Below, piece after piece: positions 27,126-36,910 of a stretch of DNA of 64,000 nucleotides. The stretch covers positions 143,091-207,090 of the forward strand of contig NW_005178460.1 in NCBI RefSeq assembly GCF_000341285.1. Reading direction: 5' to 3'. The first letter of the stretch is position 1. Each line of letters starts with the position of its first letter. The notes beneath the pieces were generated by a model. That model was not told where the DNA came from. It was given only the letters and a program-made list of their open reading frames with translations, and searched no databases. Source of the DNA: Galdieria sulphuraria. Taxonomy: Eukaryota; Rhodophyta; Bangiophyceae; Galdieriales; Galdieriaceae. The position numbers were made by a program, and so were the translations under genes.

Positions 27126-27683
27126 TTAAAGAAATGGAATTCCACTCCAAACTTTGGTTTGATATTCCTTATAAGAATGACCATAAAAGCGTATGAGAGT
27201 ATTTTCTTCGAAAGTTATTCGGTTTTGAAAGAACTTCCAACTAAGAATGGCAAAAAGTAGACAAGAAATAGGATTGACCAACATAACTTGTGTTCCTATG
27301 CACCATATAAACCAACCACAATAAGCAGGATGTCTCATCCATCGATAGATACCTTTGGTGACTAGTCTGTGATGGGTTTCCTTCTGGGTACGTATGCGAT
27401 GACTAAAACAGGAACCTAAAGTCAACATACCCCACTTCCTAATTACTTCACCAAAGACGACAAGTACAATTCCAACTAGTCTCCAATATTTCTCATATTC
27501 TGATTGTTTTCCAAAAAAGTATAGTCGTAACCCATATTCCATAGTAGCCAACAACATAGCGCTTATATAAGGAATACTTAACAAAGTGGAACTCCAAGAT
27601 AGCTCTTTTCGACAATATATATAAATAAATAGCCACTCTGTTATATGAAAAGTTAATAAAGTCATCAAAAAGTCAAGATACAT
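27126..27683 (-). CDS. Protein-S-isoprenylcysteine O-methyltransferase (ICMT/STE14)
   Basis: Integral ER membrane enzyme that methylates the C-terminal prenylcysteine of CAAX proteins. One exon, 185 residues, starting at the ATG at 27681-27683. Four to five hydrophobic segments are present. The conserved C-terminal core is clear: RLVTKGIYRWMRHPAYCGWF, IGTQVMLVNP, then FEENTLIRFYGHSYKEY and a final WSGIPFL, including the RHPxYxGW and EExxLxxxYG cofactor-binding motifs. It is shorter than animal ICMT (about 280 residues) but close to compact forms. It lies 32 bp downstream of the orphan gene on the same strand. Confidence 0.9.
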   Translation of the reverse strand: MYLDFLMTLLTFHITEWLFIYIYCRKELSWSSTLLSIPYISAMLLATMEYGLRLYFFGKQSEYEKYWRLVGIVLVVFGEVIRKWGMLTLGSCFSHRIRTQKETHHRLVTKGIYRWMRHPAYCGWFIWCIGTQVMLVNPISCLLFAILSWKFFQNRITFEENTLIRFYGHSYKEYQTKVWSGIPFL

Positions 27684-27715
27684 TCAATCGTTATTCTTTA
27701 ATGAAAAGCAAAATA

Positions 27716-30017
27716 CTAAGGAAGTGTCCAATTCAATAAGATTTCTTCTTCTTCTTCTCTTATCCATTCACTTGGCCAACTTTGCTTTTCTATTTCTTCT
27801 ACTTGTGCCACTCCAGAATCCATTTCCTTCCAACTTCTCATACCATGAGTATCTTCCAATGCTAGTGTCTTGATAAACCAATCACTGCTACTCTCTGAAG
27901 AAGCATACAACATATCTTCAGGCCATTCATAATGAAAACTGCCATTCCATAGTGGATTATTAGATAAAGGTTCTAAAGAAGGTGATGAATGAGAAAAGGT
28001 TTGGTCTACTTGAGTTGGTTGTAAAAATGGACTTGGCCATTCTTCTCCCAAACGATAAAGTTCATCATTAGTAACTACAAAATCTTCCTCTTCTCCAGAC
28101 TTGAATTGTGCCAACTTGTGAGTATCTCTCATTTCCTGTTCAAAATAAACATCAATATATGAATATCTATATACAACTTCAACTACTTACTCGTTTGTCA
28201 CTATAATGAAAAGTATTCGATGCCATTCTTTCTTCTCGACATTCTGGTTCCGTAGTAGAAAACATCCAAATACGTTCCTTTTCATCTGAGAATCCAATCA
28301 TATCACCTTGGATAGAAGAAGATGGTGGATATCCATATCGACCCAACATCAAATTGACTCTATTACGTTCACTAGGTTCTTCTGTCACTTGACTTGGATC
28401 GAAGGAATCCGTATAAAGTGTCTGATTGTGTCTCCAAGAGACATCATTGTTGGAGATCCAAGTAACATTATCTGTTGTTGTAATGGAAACTTGTGAATCC
28501 ACATGTTCAATATTCTCTCGTTTATAAGGATGCATATTATCAACGGTGGCACTATCTCTCATTCGTTTTCTTTGAACATTCTGAGTAGAAAAAGAAGATT
28601 GCGATAATCCAGGTGAGGATGGACGAGAACTACACTGGGTCATTCTACGTTTCCATTCAGGTGAATAAGATGCGTTGGACTCCTTTTGCCATACAACTCT
28701 ATCCCAAGAATTCTTATGGCAACTCTTTCTTTCTTGCATCATCTTTGTGGGGATATTTTCTACTAAACTAACAAGTCTTCCACTGTCATTATTTGGTTTC
28801 CCTCTCTTTCGTTTGGCCAATCTCCGTTCCCATCTCTTCTGTCTAGCTTCTTCATTAATAGTATGATCAGGTCCAAAGTATTCCAATAAAATACCAGCTT
28901 CAACCATCAACTCATGCAATCTGTGACTCAACTCCGAACCTTTTGCACGTGGTAAAAAGCATAGACGTTGCATTTCCTTGACCTTTTCAAGTTGAACTAA
29001 ATTTCTTTCTAAAAGTTCAATGCTACTATAAAAGGAGTTGACATGTTCTTCTAAAATATGGCCTGTACGCACTTCATATTGCGTAAAACGTTGACTACCT
29101 CTATACTCTCCAATATACAGTTGTTGCAACAATTGAAAACCTTTCCTTGTTGTTCCTTTGTTCCTTTTCCACGTTTTATCATAAAATAACTCGGGTAGAT
29201 TATCTTGTATCCCTAAAGGGGATTCGGTACAACTTTCCACGTCATCTCCTTTCCCACAAGTACACTGGTTATCTTCTATACCGTTCAGTTTCTGATGAAC
29301 TTCAGATAGGGAGGTTCTATAGCCTATCAGTTCAAAGCTATGTAACAGCTTGTATGGTAACTTTCCCTCAGGAGGTGCCTCATATAGTACAAAGTAACGT
29401 GTTCGCTTTCCATCAGGAAAAAACTAATGTGTCGAAAATTCAATACTAAGCCAAGCTTGTTTTGTATTGTGTCTTACCTTCATCCAAGACGCAGTTACCG
29501 TAGCGTTCGAAAACCAAAAAAGCTGATGGATATTATCGGCAACTTATGTGACAACAAAAAGGGTCTATCTTACCTCCAAATATTCCCAATTAGTAGTATC
29601 AAAAACAAAACGTCTACAAGTTGGAACTGCGTTGGAAGAACTATTCAAACCGTGCGTTTCACTAAAAGACTGGAGATAATATGTCAGTCCAACTCCTTGT
29701 TGCACTTAAAGTCGTATACTTACGTAACCCAGAATAATGGAGTCCACTATACCGACTGGTTGTAACATAACTAGTGCGTTGGTTGAAAGGATTCCTTGTG
29801 ACTTTGCAAAGAAACACGTAGCTTCATCGATGGCTGTAGCTGGAACTGCAGTTTCTTGACGACAAAGAAGCCATTCTGCAACTACTTCGTGGTGAAGCAA
29901 TCGAAGGGAAAACCCCTCTACTGTGCTTTCTACTAACAACTTGTTATATGTACCACCACTGTTTGCGCACTTATAGTCGCCCCAAGACACAGGAGTCTTT
30001 GCGTTTTCTTCAAACAT
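27716..30017 (-). CDS. Orphan protein of unknown function
   Basis: I do not recognise this protein. It starts at the ATG at 30015-30017 (MFEENAKTPVSWGDYK). In-phase introns follow ILGY, NWEYLE, SWMK and YSDKR, all GT-AG and about 50-54 nt. The total is about 660 residues. The N-terminal third is mixed (HHEVVAEWLLCRQETAVPA; WFSNATVTASWMKFFPDGK; RYFVLYEAPPEGK). The centre is helical and charged (EELHEL-type heptads around LLERNLVQLEKVKEMQRL), with a basic stretch RWERRLAKRKRGK that could be a nuclear signal. The C-terminal part is Ser/Glu-rich and looks disordered. The gene model is well supported by consistent splice phases; the function is unknown. Confidence 0.72.
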
Positions 30018-30507
30018 AAAAAGTTACTTCTCGCTCTTCGTATTCTTTAATGGTTATCTACTTTTGGAAATAAAGCACTAAAGTTGCTGTTGTCAATTCA
30101 CTTATTGTAACCAATAATATCTCCAATCCAATCCAACAATATGTCTTTTCCTATCTGGAAGTTGCGTAAAGGGAGGGATTGAAATCCTTTGATTGAGCCG
30201 AGAATCCGTCTTATGGACGTCGCTTCCAGAAAGATAAGATAATATCTTGATGGCTTTGAACAATGTGTTGTTTGTACTTGCAAGTTGTGTAAAATACAAC
30301 TCTAGTGACAATCATTGTTGTGTTTGATATGAAAATAAAGAAATATTTTAAACTGTTCTATAAAAATAACAAAAGTTTTGTTGGATGTCTGATAACCCTC
30401 AACCCTCCTTTGGATCTATGAGGGTGCGTATATTGGCCCTATCTTATAAAGGCCCATATTCTCTTTCTTTCTAATAATTATGTTTTCTCAATCTACAAAA
30501 GAGGAGA
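30018..30507. other. Divergent spacer with one possible small coding frame
   Basis: About 490 bp between the orphan gene and MnmG. On the minus strand, 30102-30311 reads about 69 codons without a stop. Its composition looks protein-like (IKILSYLSGSDVHK; QLPDRKRHIVGLDW), but it begins with a TTG and no ATG or splice acceptor is clear. The right half is AT-rich promoter-like sequence with GGCCC repeats near 30440-30465. No RNA gene was recognised. Confidence 0.5.
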
Positions 30508-32761
30508 ATGCCTGGTGATTGTTTATTCTGTGCTTCTATTTGGTTGGTCTATCCACGAGTTGGAAGACTTTATACATTTCATAGACATATTCCTTATAGA
30601 ATATTGAATAGTGTAAATAAACGGAAACCTCAATCCAGACCCAATAACCCAAAATGGTATTGTTCGTCAAGTGATAAAGCATTCGATGTCATTGTTGTGG
30701 GTGCAGGTCACGCGGGTTGCGAAGCAGCTTTAGCTTCTGCAAGGATGGGAGCGAGGACACTATTAATGGGTCTCAATTTGGATAGGATAGCTTGGCAACC
30801 TTGTAATCCTGCAGTGGGAGGTCCTGCTAAATCAACTTTGGTTCATGAAGTAGATGCGTTGGGTGGTTGGATTGGGAAACTAGCGGATAGGACGTATTTA
30901 CAAAGAAGAATATTGAACAGAAGTAAAGGTCCCGCTGTATGGGCACTTCGAGCACAAACAGATAAACGTGAATATTCAGAAAAGATGAGACAAGTATTAG
31001 ATGAAACAGAAAATCTCGTTCTTCGTGAAGGAATGGTTACGAATATTCTTACGGGTCCTAATGGAGAAATAAGAGGAATAGAAACTTACTTTGGAGGTTC
31101 CTTTGTTGCCAAAGCAGTTGTTTTGACTACGGGCACTTTTCTTGGTGGAATGATTTGGGTAGGTTCCAAAAGTATGCCAGCAGGTAGAGCAGGAGAGATG
31201 GCTTCTTTCGGATTGAATGATACTTTGAAACGATTTGGATATCAAATGGATAGACTAAAAACAGGAACACCAGCGAGAGTAGACTCTAGAAGTGTACATT
31301 ATGAAGCCATGGAACCACAATATTCAGATACGGAAGATCATTGGTTTAGTTTTGATGACCGTGAATGGAACCCAAGAGAAACCATTCCTTGTTATCTTAC
31401 GAGAACGACGGCAAAAACGCATCAAATTATTCGAGACAATTTGCATAAGACTCCTAAATATGGTGGCTTTATGACTTCTACAGGTCCTCGATATTGTCCT
31501 TCTATTGAAGATAAGATTGTTCGTTTTGCGGATAAAGAAACACATCCCATCTTTATTGAACCAGAAGGTCGTTCTATTCATGAAGTTTATATACAAGTAT
31601 GATGTTTTGAATGGAAAGTTTGTCAAAGCTGATATGATAAAATAGGGCTTTTCGACAGGCATGCCGGAAGATATTCAATTGGAGATGTTACAAAGTATTC
31701 CAGGCTTGGAAAATTGTAAAATGGTTCGTCCAGCTTATTCAGTTGACTATGATTATATTCCAGCAACTCAACTGTTCAATACTTTACAATCCAAAAAGAA
31801 CGAAGGTCTCTTTTTAGCTGGGCAGGTAGGTAGTTGTGTGTTTTTATTGTTGTGGATAATTCATTTTGATTAGATTTGTGGAACTACTGGTTATGAAGAA
31901 GCAGCAGCTCAAGGAATTCTGGCTGGAATCAACGCTTCCTTATTTGTACAAAGGAAACCACTTTGTTCTTTATCCAGATCAAGTTCATTTATCGGCACCA
32001 TGATTGATGACCTTTGTACCAAAGAACTCAAGGAACCTTATCGAGTATTAACATCTCGTTCAGAATATCGATTGTTGTTAAGAGCAGATAATGCTGATGA
32101 ACGACTGGTTCCTTTAGGAAGAGAATTGGGTTTAGTGGATGACTATTGTTGGAAGTTGTATAAAGAAAAGTATGATCGCATCAACAAGGAATTGCAAAGG
32201 TTATCGGAGGTTAGAGTGAAATGCAATGATGGTTTAGCACTCCGATTGGAAATGGAAGAAGATATAAAGATACATAGCTCGATAACTTTATCCGAATTGT
32301 TAAAAAGACCAGGTTTTCATTATAGTCACTTGAAACAATATGGATTGAACAACGTGGAGTTGACCAATTTATTTGAAGAGGAAAGTGTGGAAACTCGAAT
32401 CAAATATTCGGGTTATTTGCAACGACAAGAAGAAGAGATTCGGAAACTAGCCAAGTCAATGAATACAAATATTCCAGTGGATATTGATTATACTCGTATG
32501 ACTGCAATGCGTAAGGAAGCGATTGAAAAGCTTTGTCAATTTCGTCCTTGTACCATAGGCCAAGCTTCCCGATTAGGTGGAGTTAACCCAAATGACATTT
32601 CTATCTTATTGGTTTATTTAGAACGTCAAAAAATGATGTCTAATAATAGTAATAGTAATAACAGCAGCAGCAATAGTAGTAGTAGTAGTAGCGAAGAACT
32701 TAACCATGAAGACTCTTGTAGAGAAAAATTATCGTCCTATCAAAGAGCCGGTGGCCAATAG
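30508..32761 (+). CDS. tRNA uridine 5-carboxymethylaminomethyl modification enzyme MnmG (MTO1/GidA), organellar
   Basis: FAD-dependent enzyme that, with MnmE, modifies the wobble uridine of organellar tRNAs. The N-terminal 55 residues are a basic organelle-targeting leader. The Rossmann motif [23 protein letters not shown] and the GidA signatures [16 protein letters not shown] and MPAGRAGE follow. After that come [23 protein letters not shown] and [12 protein letters not shown]. Two introns interrupt the gene, after HEVYIQ and after GLFLAGQ. The C-terminal helical domain ([30 protein letters not shown]) is intact. The tail has an unusual Asn/Ser repeat (AGT/AAT triplets, about 32640-32690) and an extra 25 residues. 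Plastid versus mitochondrial location is not decided. Confidence 0.93.
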
Positions 32762-32805
32762 GAATGGAGTGGCAGTCTTCCTAAAAGAATATTCCTGTTG
32801 TTCTC

Positions 32806-33530
32806 TCACTTCTTAGGAATGGAATCGGAAAAGTCGTTCCATCTACGTTTCTCTAGAGGTGTTTTGGGAGTTAGAAACATATCTATCAAATAGGAAAAAA
32901 GTGCAAAAGAAATACAGCCTTGTAAAGCTGCACGAAAGCCGTTATTCCACGAAAAGAAAGCACCAGACCCACAAGCACCCACCACATTGTTATATTTGTC
33001 ATCTCTTCCTCGCACTACTTTTGAAGCAGACTGTAGACAAGCATATACAGCAGATATTGCACCCCAAGTTCGTCCACTAATCACTGCTTCTTTCCAAGCA
33101 CCTCCAAAAGATTTTGAGCTAACACCTCCTTGAACAAGTCCAAATATACCACCCATAAACGCACCATTAGCAAAGCTCAACGCTGTTGCAGAACAAACTT
33201 GCATGATCTTGTCCCTTAAAGACCTGAATGAAAGTCTCGTAAGGAATTGCCTATTATCACTGAGCGTACTTACAAAGGTACAGCAACAGTACTTGGACGA
33301 ACTTTTCTCGTTCCTGAAGCATATACGACAGGTACTTTGGGAAAATAGTTTTGAAAAGTCGTCGTGGTGGAGATCACAGAGTGGCTACCTACAGGAAGAC
33401 TACGAGTAGGTTCATAAATCCACCTATTGTTAGCATCTGGCAACCAATCTACGCTGTAGCTGTGTTCAGAGGCAACTCTACAGCATTGGATCGGCTTTTT
33501 ACAACACGCATAATAATAATAATACTGCAT
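32806..33530 (-). CDS. TIM22/TIM17-family inner-membrane translocase-like protein
   Basis: Small glycine-rich membrane protein of the Tim17/22/23 superfamily. The core has four helices: FANGAFMGGIFGLVQGG, then SGRTWGAISAVYACLQSASKVVRGRDD, then VGACGSGAFFSWNNGFRAALQGC and SFALFSYLIDMFL. Family hallmarks are the GxxxG packing and the invariant Gly-Arg. An intron just upstream (about 33214-33263) joins this core in phase to an upstream exon ending STVAVPL. I chose the in-frame ATG at 33530; a shorter start at the ATG at 33204 is possible. TIM22 rather than an outer-plastid OEP16/HP30 paralog is inference. Confidence 0.75.
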
Positions 33531-33600
33531 GGATGACACAAGGGAAATGATCCACAAATAAAGAAAGGGAGTCACATCTCATTTTGCTATTTGAATCACA

Positions 33601-34071
33601 ATGCTGTCCAATAATGAGTTGAGGAGTGCCAATCAGTGGTTTGTATTGTATACTAAGAAAAGCCTGATTGATTCAAGTTGGAGTCAGAATAGCTTCAGTT
33701 TACCCATACAGAGTTGTGGTGCTCGATTTTCTAATCAAGGACACCTTTTATGGTTTTGTAATACTCCTTTCACGTCTCATAGTTCTCCTGTTGAAGAGAC
33801 TGGAGACTTGAAATTGAGAAAATCCATTGTTTTTATATCTTACCACCACGAAACGGATTGGTCCACGATACCCAAGTGCCTGTATCGTTGTTCCTATTGT
33901 TGGAGTGGATTGCAAGTGACACAATGTTTGAAACAAGTTTCAAAGTTATGTGAGGAACAGGGTCGAGACGACTTGCAACTGTTGTGGAGAATGGCACAAC
34001 TTGGTTCAAAAGTGCGAAATTCAGTTGTTTGGCAACTATTTCAAGATGCCATCGTATTGCAAGACACTTGA
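33601..34071 (+). CDS. Short WDR59-like (GATOR2) protein or fragment
   Basis: A single exon of 156 residues from an ATG, ending in TGA. One segment, SLPIQSCGARFSNQGHLLWF, recalls the region of GATOR2 subunits WDR59/MIOS where a RSCGAxFxxxGxLVxF motif follows the propeller. The rest is helical (VTQCLKQVSKLCEEQGRDDL; VRNSVVWQLFQDAI). The usual WD40 propeller and the RING end are missing, so this may be a trimmed relative or a misjudged similarity. It lies 71 bp from the divergent TIM22-like start and converges with the oxidoreductase. The gene is likely real; the family assignment is weak. Confidence 0.5.
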   Translation: MLSNNELRSANQWFVLYTKKSLIDSSWSQNSFSLPIQSCGARFSNQGHLLWFCNTPFTSHSSPVEETGDLKLRKSIVFISYHHETDWSTIPKCLYRCSYCWSGLQVTQCLKQVSKLCEEQGRDDLQLLWRMAQLGSKVRNSVVWQLFQDAIVLQDT

Positions 34072-34195
34072 AAGCTTTGTTGGTGCATAGAGCTCGTACA
34101 TAGACAATCTCCTTCATTGTACTTCAACAACAAAACAAATTGAACAACTCCTGAGAAGAACATTCTTCCAAGTTCTCATAAGAAGTAACAAACAG

Positions 34196-35479
34196 TTACC
34201 TTTGAGCCTTTTGTAATATTTCTGACAAGGCAATGGGTCTGTTTTCCTTCCAAGAGCGGGCTGCAGCTAAGGCAGCAACTACGGGTGCTCTTCCATCCTT
34301 TCCATCAACAGGCGATGGCATTCCTTTTCGCAACATTTCTAGAAAAGCTTGCATAATATGAACATATGCTTTCTCATATCTATCCATGAAAAAAGAGTGT
34401 GGACGACTTTGATGAAGACCTTGATCATTGCTCCATATGACCTGATTAGGAGAAATATTGTTTCCTAATAAAGACCCTTTGGAACCAAAAACTTCTATTC
34501 GTTGATCATATCCATAACTACAACGACGACTATTATCGATGGTTCCCATACTTCCATTTTTCATTCGTAAATGAATAATAACAGTATCCAAATCATTTGC
34601 TTGTTTCGCTTCATCATCAAATGCATTACCACTTACAAATACTTGATCAATTTCACTCCCAGTGATAAACCTTGCCATGTCAAAGTCATGACTAGTCATG
34701 TCCAAAAATATTCCACCACTATTGGCGAGATATTCTGCTGTAGGAGGAGCAGGATCTCTAGAATGAATATGGAACATACGCAACTCTCCAATTGAACCAT
34801 CTTCCACTTGAGCTTTAATAGCCTTAAAGTTGGTATCGAATCTTCTTTGAAATCCTATAAACAGACGAACATTTGCCTTCTCTACGACTTGTAGGCAGTC
34901 GTCGATAACTCCAAGATCATTGGAAATGGGCTTTTCGCAAAAGATATCTTTGCCTGCTTTGGCAACATATTTTAACTGCTCAGCATGAAAACTAGTAGGC
35001 GAACCAATAACAACTGCTTGTAGCTGGGGATCTTGTAACATTTGTCTATAATCACCATACCAACGAGTCTGACACGCTTCAGCAAGTTGTCTACCCACTG
35101 ACTCTATAGGATCAGCAACTCCTATCAGCTTTACACCCGCTTCTTGGGCAAGAGTTTTGGCATGAATTCTTCCTATTCTTCCACATCCAATAACTCCAAT
35201 TCCCAAACTTGATATTGCATTGTGTTGATCACTTGATTGGGAAGAAGTAGAGCGATGGGTAGAACAAAGCAGGTATTGGACTGTTCTCTCTTTGTCACAA
35301 GAAAGACGCTTTCGATGAATACCAGCGTTGCAAGGTGAAATAAAGATGGAATTCTTGTATCCTAATGTATTCGGTTGAACAAACAGACATGTTTGATAAC
35401 AATGCTCAACAACAATATTGAAATGACAAGCCATTCTCTCGTCTATGAAGCGAATTTGTATCATTGGGCAACGAACCAT
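34196..35479 (-). CDS. Inositol 2-dehydrogenase-like oxidoreductase (Gfo/Idh/MocA family)
   Basis: NAD(P)-dependent sugar or inositol dehydrogenase. One exon from the ATG at 35479. About 85 N-terminal residues precede the Rossmann start GIGVIGCGRIGRIHAKTL and may be a targeting leader. Family motifs are IGSPTSFHAEQ, DIFCEKPISNDL with the catalytic EKP lysine, FIGFQRRFD, and GGIFLDMTSHDFDMARF with the catalytic Asp and His. The C-terminal sheet carries DNSRRCSYGYDQRIEVFG. The pattern is closest in my judgement to bacterial myo-inositol 2-dehydrogenases (IolG). The exact substrate cannot be told. The lack of introns and bacterial flavour suggest, but do not prove, horizontal acquisition. Confidence 0.88.
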   Translation of the reverse strand: MVRCPMIQIRFIDERMACHFNIVVEHCYQTCLFVQPNTLGYKNSIFISPCNAGIHRKRLSCDKERTVQYLLCSTHRSTSSQSSDQHNAISSLGIGVIGCGRIGRIHAKTLAQEAGVKLIGVADPIESVGRQLAEACQTRWYGDYRQMLQDPQLQAVVIGSPTSFHAEQLKYVAKAGKDIFCEKPISNDLGVIDDCLQVVEKANVRLFIGFQRRFDTNFKAIKAQVEDGSIGELRMFHIHSRDPAPPTAEYLANSGGIFLDMTSHDFDMARFITGSEIDQVFVSGNAFDDEAKQANDLDTVIIHLRMKNGSMGTIDNSRRCSYGYDQRIEVFGSKGSLLGNNISPNQVIWSNDQGLHQSRPHSFFMDRYEKAYVHIMQAFLEMLRKGMPSPVDGKDGRAPVVAALAAARSWKENRPIALSEILQKAQR

Positions 35480-35727
35480 CAAGTGTTATTAGAAAGAAGT
35501 ATGATATGATATAAATGGATAATATTACCTAAAACCATTTTTTACCTTTCTTACGGTGTTTCAACAAAAGGAGATACGATACTATTCTTGACTTGTACAT
35601 CGAATTGCTTTCAGAGAGAATCTCCTGATAATGAGAAACAAACCTAGAAAATATCAACAAGAGTATATTTCAACTAGCAATACAAAATGGCAAATCCATA
35701 CAAGACAAACTGTGATGGACTCAAAAA

Positions 35728-36748
35728 ATGGCGCGATTGAATTTTGAAAAAAAAATGCCAATGGCAACAAAACAACTTCAACATGTCTCTCCTTCTCCAG
35801 CGTTACGAAAACTTTGTGAGGCGAACGATGAAAACGAACCAACTGAACAGATCAAGCAAGAAGTTATTCAAGAGTTGGTAGAGACTTGGGAATTCGGTAG
35901 AGCAGTAAATGTCAACTATACTTTGGACAAAGGTAAGGACAGAATGGCTTTTTATGAATAGATTGAAAACTAAAGTGGTAATTTATTAGCTGCTGTAGCT
36001 GGTGCTGCTGGTAAGTTTATATTTTTTACATGGAATTTTTGCCAGTATATTGACCAAGTGATAGTAAACGAAAAAGCAGTCGTAGAATATCTTCAAGCAA
36101 GAGCACAAGCTTTATGTGACATGGGGTTGTTGGATGAACAAGGAATGCACGCAATTTTACAAGGGAGATTACAAAAAAGAGACAGTGCTTACGAGGTACG
36201 CAAGGCTCGATTCTCTCGTTGCAAATGTTTTGAGTTGCAGTTCGAAAAAGGATATTGAGAATGCGGTCAATGCTCATTGGCCTCCTAAGAAAAGAAATAC
36301 AACAAGCAAGGAAATGGAGCCAGTTGCAAATGCTTTGCCACAACCATCCATAGGTGATATAACGAATAAGATGAATCCTCCAAAGTCCTACAAGGATAGA
36401 CGAGCTACCATCATGGCATTAGGAGATGCCTTTTCTCAAGCTTATGACAACATCATTTATCAAGGAAAGCAATCCAAGTTGCCAAAATCTGTCAAGAAAC
36501 ATTTGACTTCTACACAATCGAAAACGAAAGAAACTCCTTCAGCAACTGGGCACCGTAACTTGCAATCGACAGTTAATGGTAACGATGACTTGAGACAATC
36601 TAATTATCTTCATATCAATGACTCCAACCCAAATGATTTACTACAACCTCATCAAAATGTATCGTGCCCATCCTCTCGGACACCAAGAGAAAACAGACAA
36701 CCTCAACTCAATACCATTGAAAATCGCCAATGCTGTGTTTTACAGTAA
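35728..36748 (+). CDS. Orphan protein with spliced N-terminus, unknown function
   Basis: Not recognised. Exons are 35728-35932, 35990-36010 (21 nt), 36059-36195 and 36251-36748, in consistent phase only if the more distant AG is used at 36058 and 36250. That gives introns of 57, 48 and 55 nt, matching the window norm. The protein is about 286 residues. The helical N-terminal half has ENEPTEQIKQEVIQELVETW and AVVEYLQARAQALCDMGLLDE; the C-terminal half is basic, Ser/Asn/Gln-rich and probably disordered, ending ENRQCCVLQ. The terminal CCVLQ resembles a CaaX-like box only loosely (C-C-V-L-Q, Cys at -4), so prenylation is possible but unproven. Confidence 0.65.
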
Positions 36749-36910
36749 AATGCCCAAAAGCAAGATATATAGGTTATGAAGTGATCACAAGGGATAATTC
36801 AAAATGAGTAGGATTACTAGTAAACTCTGTACTATATTCAAAAAAGAGCATTTTCCATCTATCATATGCATATTTATATAGATTATGTAAAAAAACAAAA
36901 GGAGCTCAAC

